Source of the DNA: Acidothermaceae bacterium
Lineage (GTDB): Bacteria > Actinomycetota > Actinomycetes > Acidothermales > Acidothermaceae
Assembly: GCA_025925185.1 (NCBI GenBank)
Contig: JAICLV010000120.1
Span: 1-7,138, forward strand
Direction of reading: 5' to 3'
Length of the DNA stretch: 7,138 bases
Shown: piece after piece, positions 6,939-7,138 of the stretch
Layout: every line of letters begins with the position of its first letter
Position numbering within the stretch: position 1 is the stretch's first letter
Made by a program: the position numbers and the translations under genes
The notes under the pieces: model-generated
What the model saw: the letters and a program-made list of their open reading frames with translations, nothing else
Told to the model about the DNA's origin: nothing
The model's database searches: none

Positions 6939-7076
6939 GTGAGCAAGCGCACGTTCCAGCCGAACAACCGCCGCCGCGCGAAGACGCATGGTTTCCGGCT
7001 GCGCATGCGCACCCGCGCCGGGCGCGCCATCCTTGCGGCTCGGCGCCGCAAGGGCCGTCAGGCGCTGTCCGCCTGA
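6939..7076 (+). CDS. rpmH: 50S ribosomal protein L34
   Basis: L34 is a small, very basic protein of the large ribosomal subunit. The 45 codons translate to a typical L34: [20 protein letters not shown] at residues 2-21, then [20 protein letters not shown] and LSA at the end, with the family's KRTFQPN, HGFR.RM.T..GR and RR.KGR motifs all present. The GTG start is preceded by GGAG (6928-6931) with 7 nt spacing. It is transcribed away from dnaA and followed after 19 nt by rnpA, the usual pairing in bacteria. Length and sequence are normal for the family. Confidence 0.97.
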   Translation: MSKRTFQPNNRRRAKTHGFRLRMRTRAGRAILAARRRKGRQALSA

Positions 7077-7095
7077 TCGCCGCCCGGACTTGCTC

Positions 7096-7138
7096 GTGTT
7101 GCCCGCGCCGAACCGGCTGCGGCGACGTCCGGATTTCG
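7096..7138 (+). CDS. rnpA: Ribonuclease P protein component, N-terminus (cut by window edge)
   Basis: Fourteen codons are visible and read (V/M)LPAPNRLRRRPDF, matching the conserved start of RnpA (for example MLP.ENRLRR..DF in Streptomyces). RnpA is the protein subunit that helps the catalytic RNA of RNase P cleave the 5' leader from pre-tRNA. The position right after rpmH (19-nt gap) fits. I take the GTG at 7096-7098 as the start; the adjacent TTG at 7099 is possible but would drop the family's first residue. A short GGA at 7085-7087 may serve as ribosome binding site. The rest of the gene is outside the window. Confidence 0.88.
   Translation, partial: MLPAPNRLRRRPDF

Noticed and set aside
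6710..7051. Minus-strand reading frame antisense to rpmH
   Set aside because: The plus strand encodes an unmistakable L34 with a ribosome binding site; the antisense frame is Arg-rich without motifs.

Overview
This window is the replication-origin region of a high-GC actinobacterial chromosome. It holds the conserved block rnpA - rpmH - dnaA - oriC - dnaN - gnd - recF - dciA (DUF721) - gyrB. The gene order, the GTG starts, the strong GC bias, a gnd gene lodged between dnaN and recF (as in Streptomyces and Mycobacterium smegmatis) and a DUF721 protein ending in GPRDTYG all point to Actinobacteria. I cannot name the genus from the sequence alone.

Layout: the first 326 bases are the 5' end of gyrB on the minus strand, cut by the window edge. 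Bases 327-675 are a non-coding spacer with a strong inverted-repeat terminator (579-664) and the gyrB leader. Bases 676-4594 hold four minus-strand genes in transcription order dnaN, gnd, recF, dciA. The gaps are 55 and 47 nt, and recF overlaps dciA by 11 nt, so this looks like one operon. Bases 4595-5004 (410 bp) are the probable oriC, with degenerate DnaA-box-like nonamers. dnaA is at 5005-6576, minus strand. Bases 6577-6938 separate dnaA from the divergent rpmH and carry further DnaA-box-like sites and promoter candidates. rpmH (6939-7076) and the first 14 codons of rnpA (7096 to the end) are on the plus strand.

The genes fit together as initiation and maintenance of replication. DnaA opens the origin, DciA assists loading or activity of the replicative helicase, DnaN is the polymerase clamp, RecF acts in gap repair at stalled forks, and gyrase removes positive supercoils. 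gnd is a pentose-phosphate enzyme carried in the same operon. rpmH and rnpA (ribosomal protein L34 and the RNase P protein) are the usual neighbours on the other side of dnaA.

I found no new biological system. The points worth a second look are non-coding or at gene edges: a two-fold terminator built from three copies of an 11-mer, an Asn/Gly/Ser-rich N-terminal extension on GyrB, DnaA-box-like nonamers spaced 11-12 bp apart with no perfect consensus copy, and an 11-bp triplet repeat running into the gnd stop codon.
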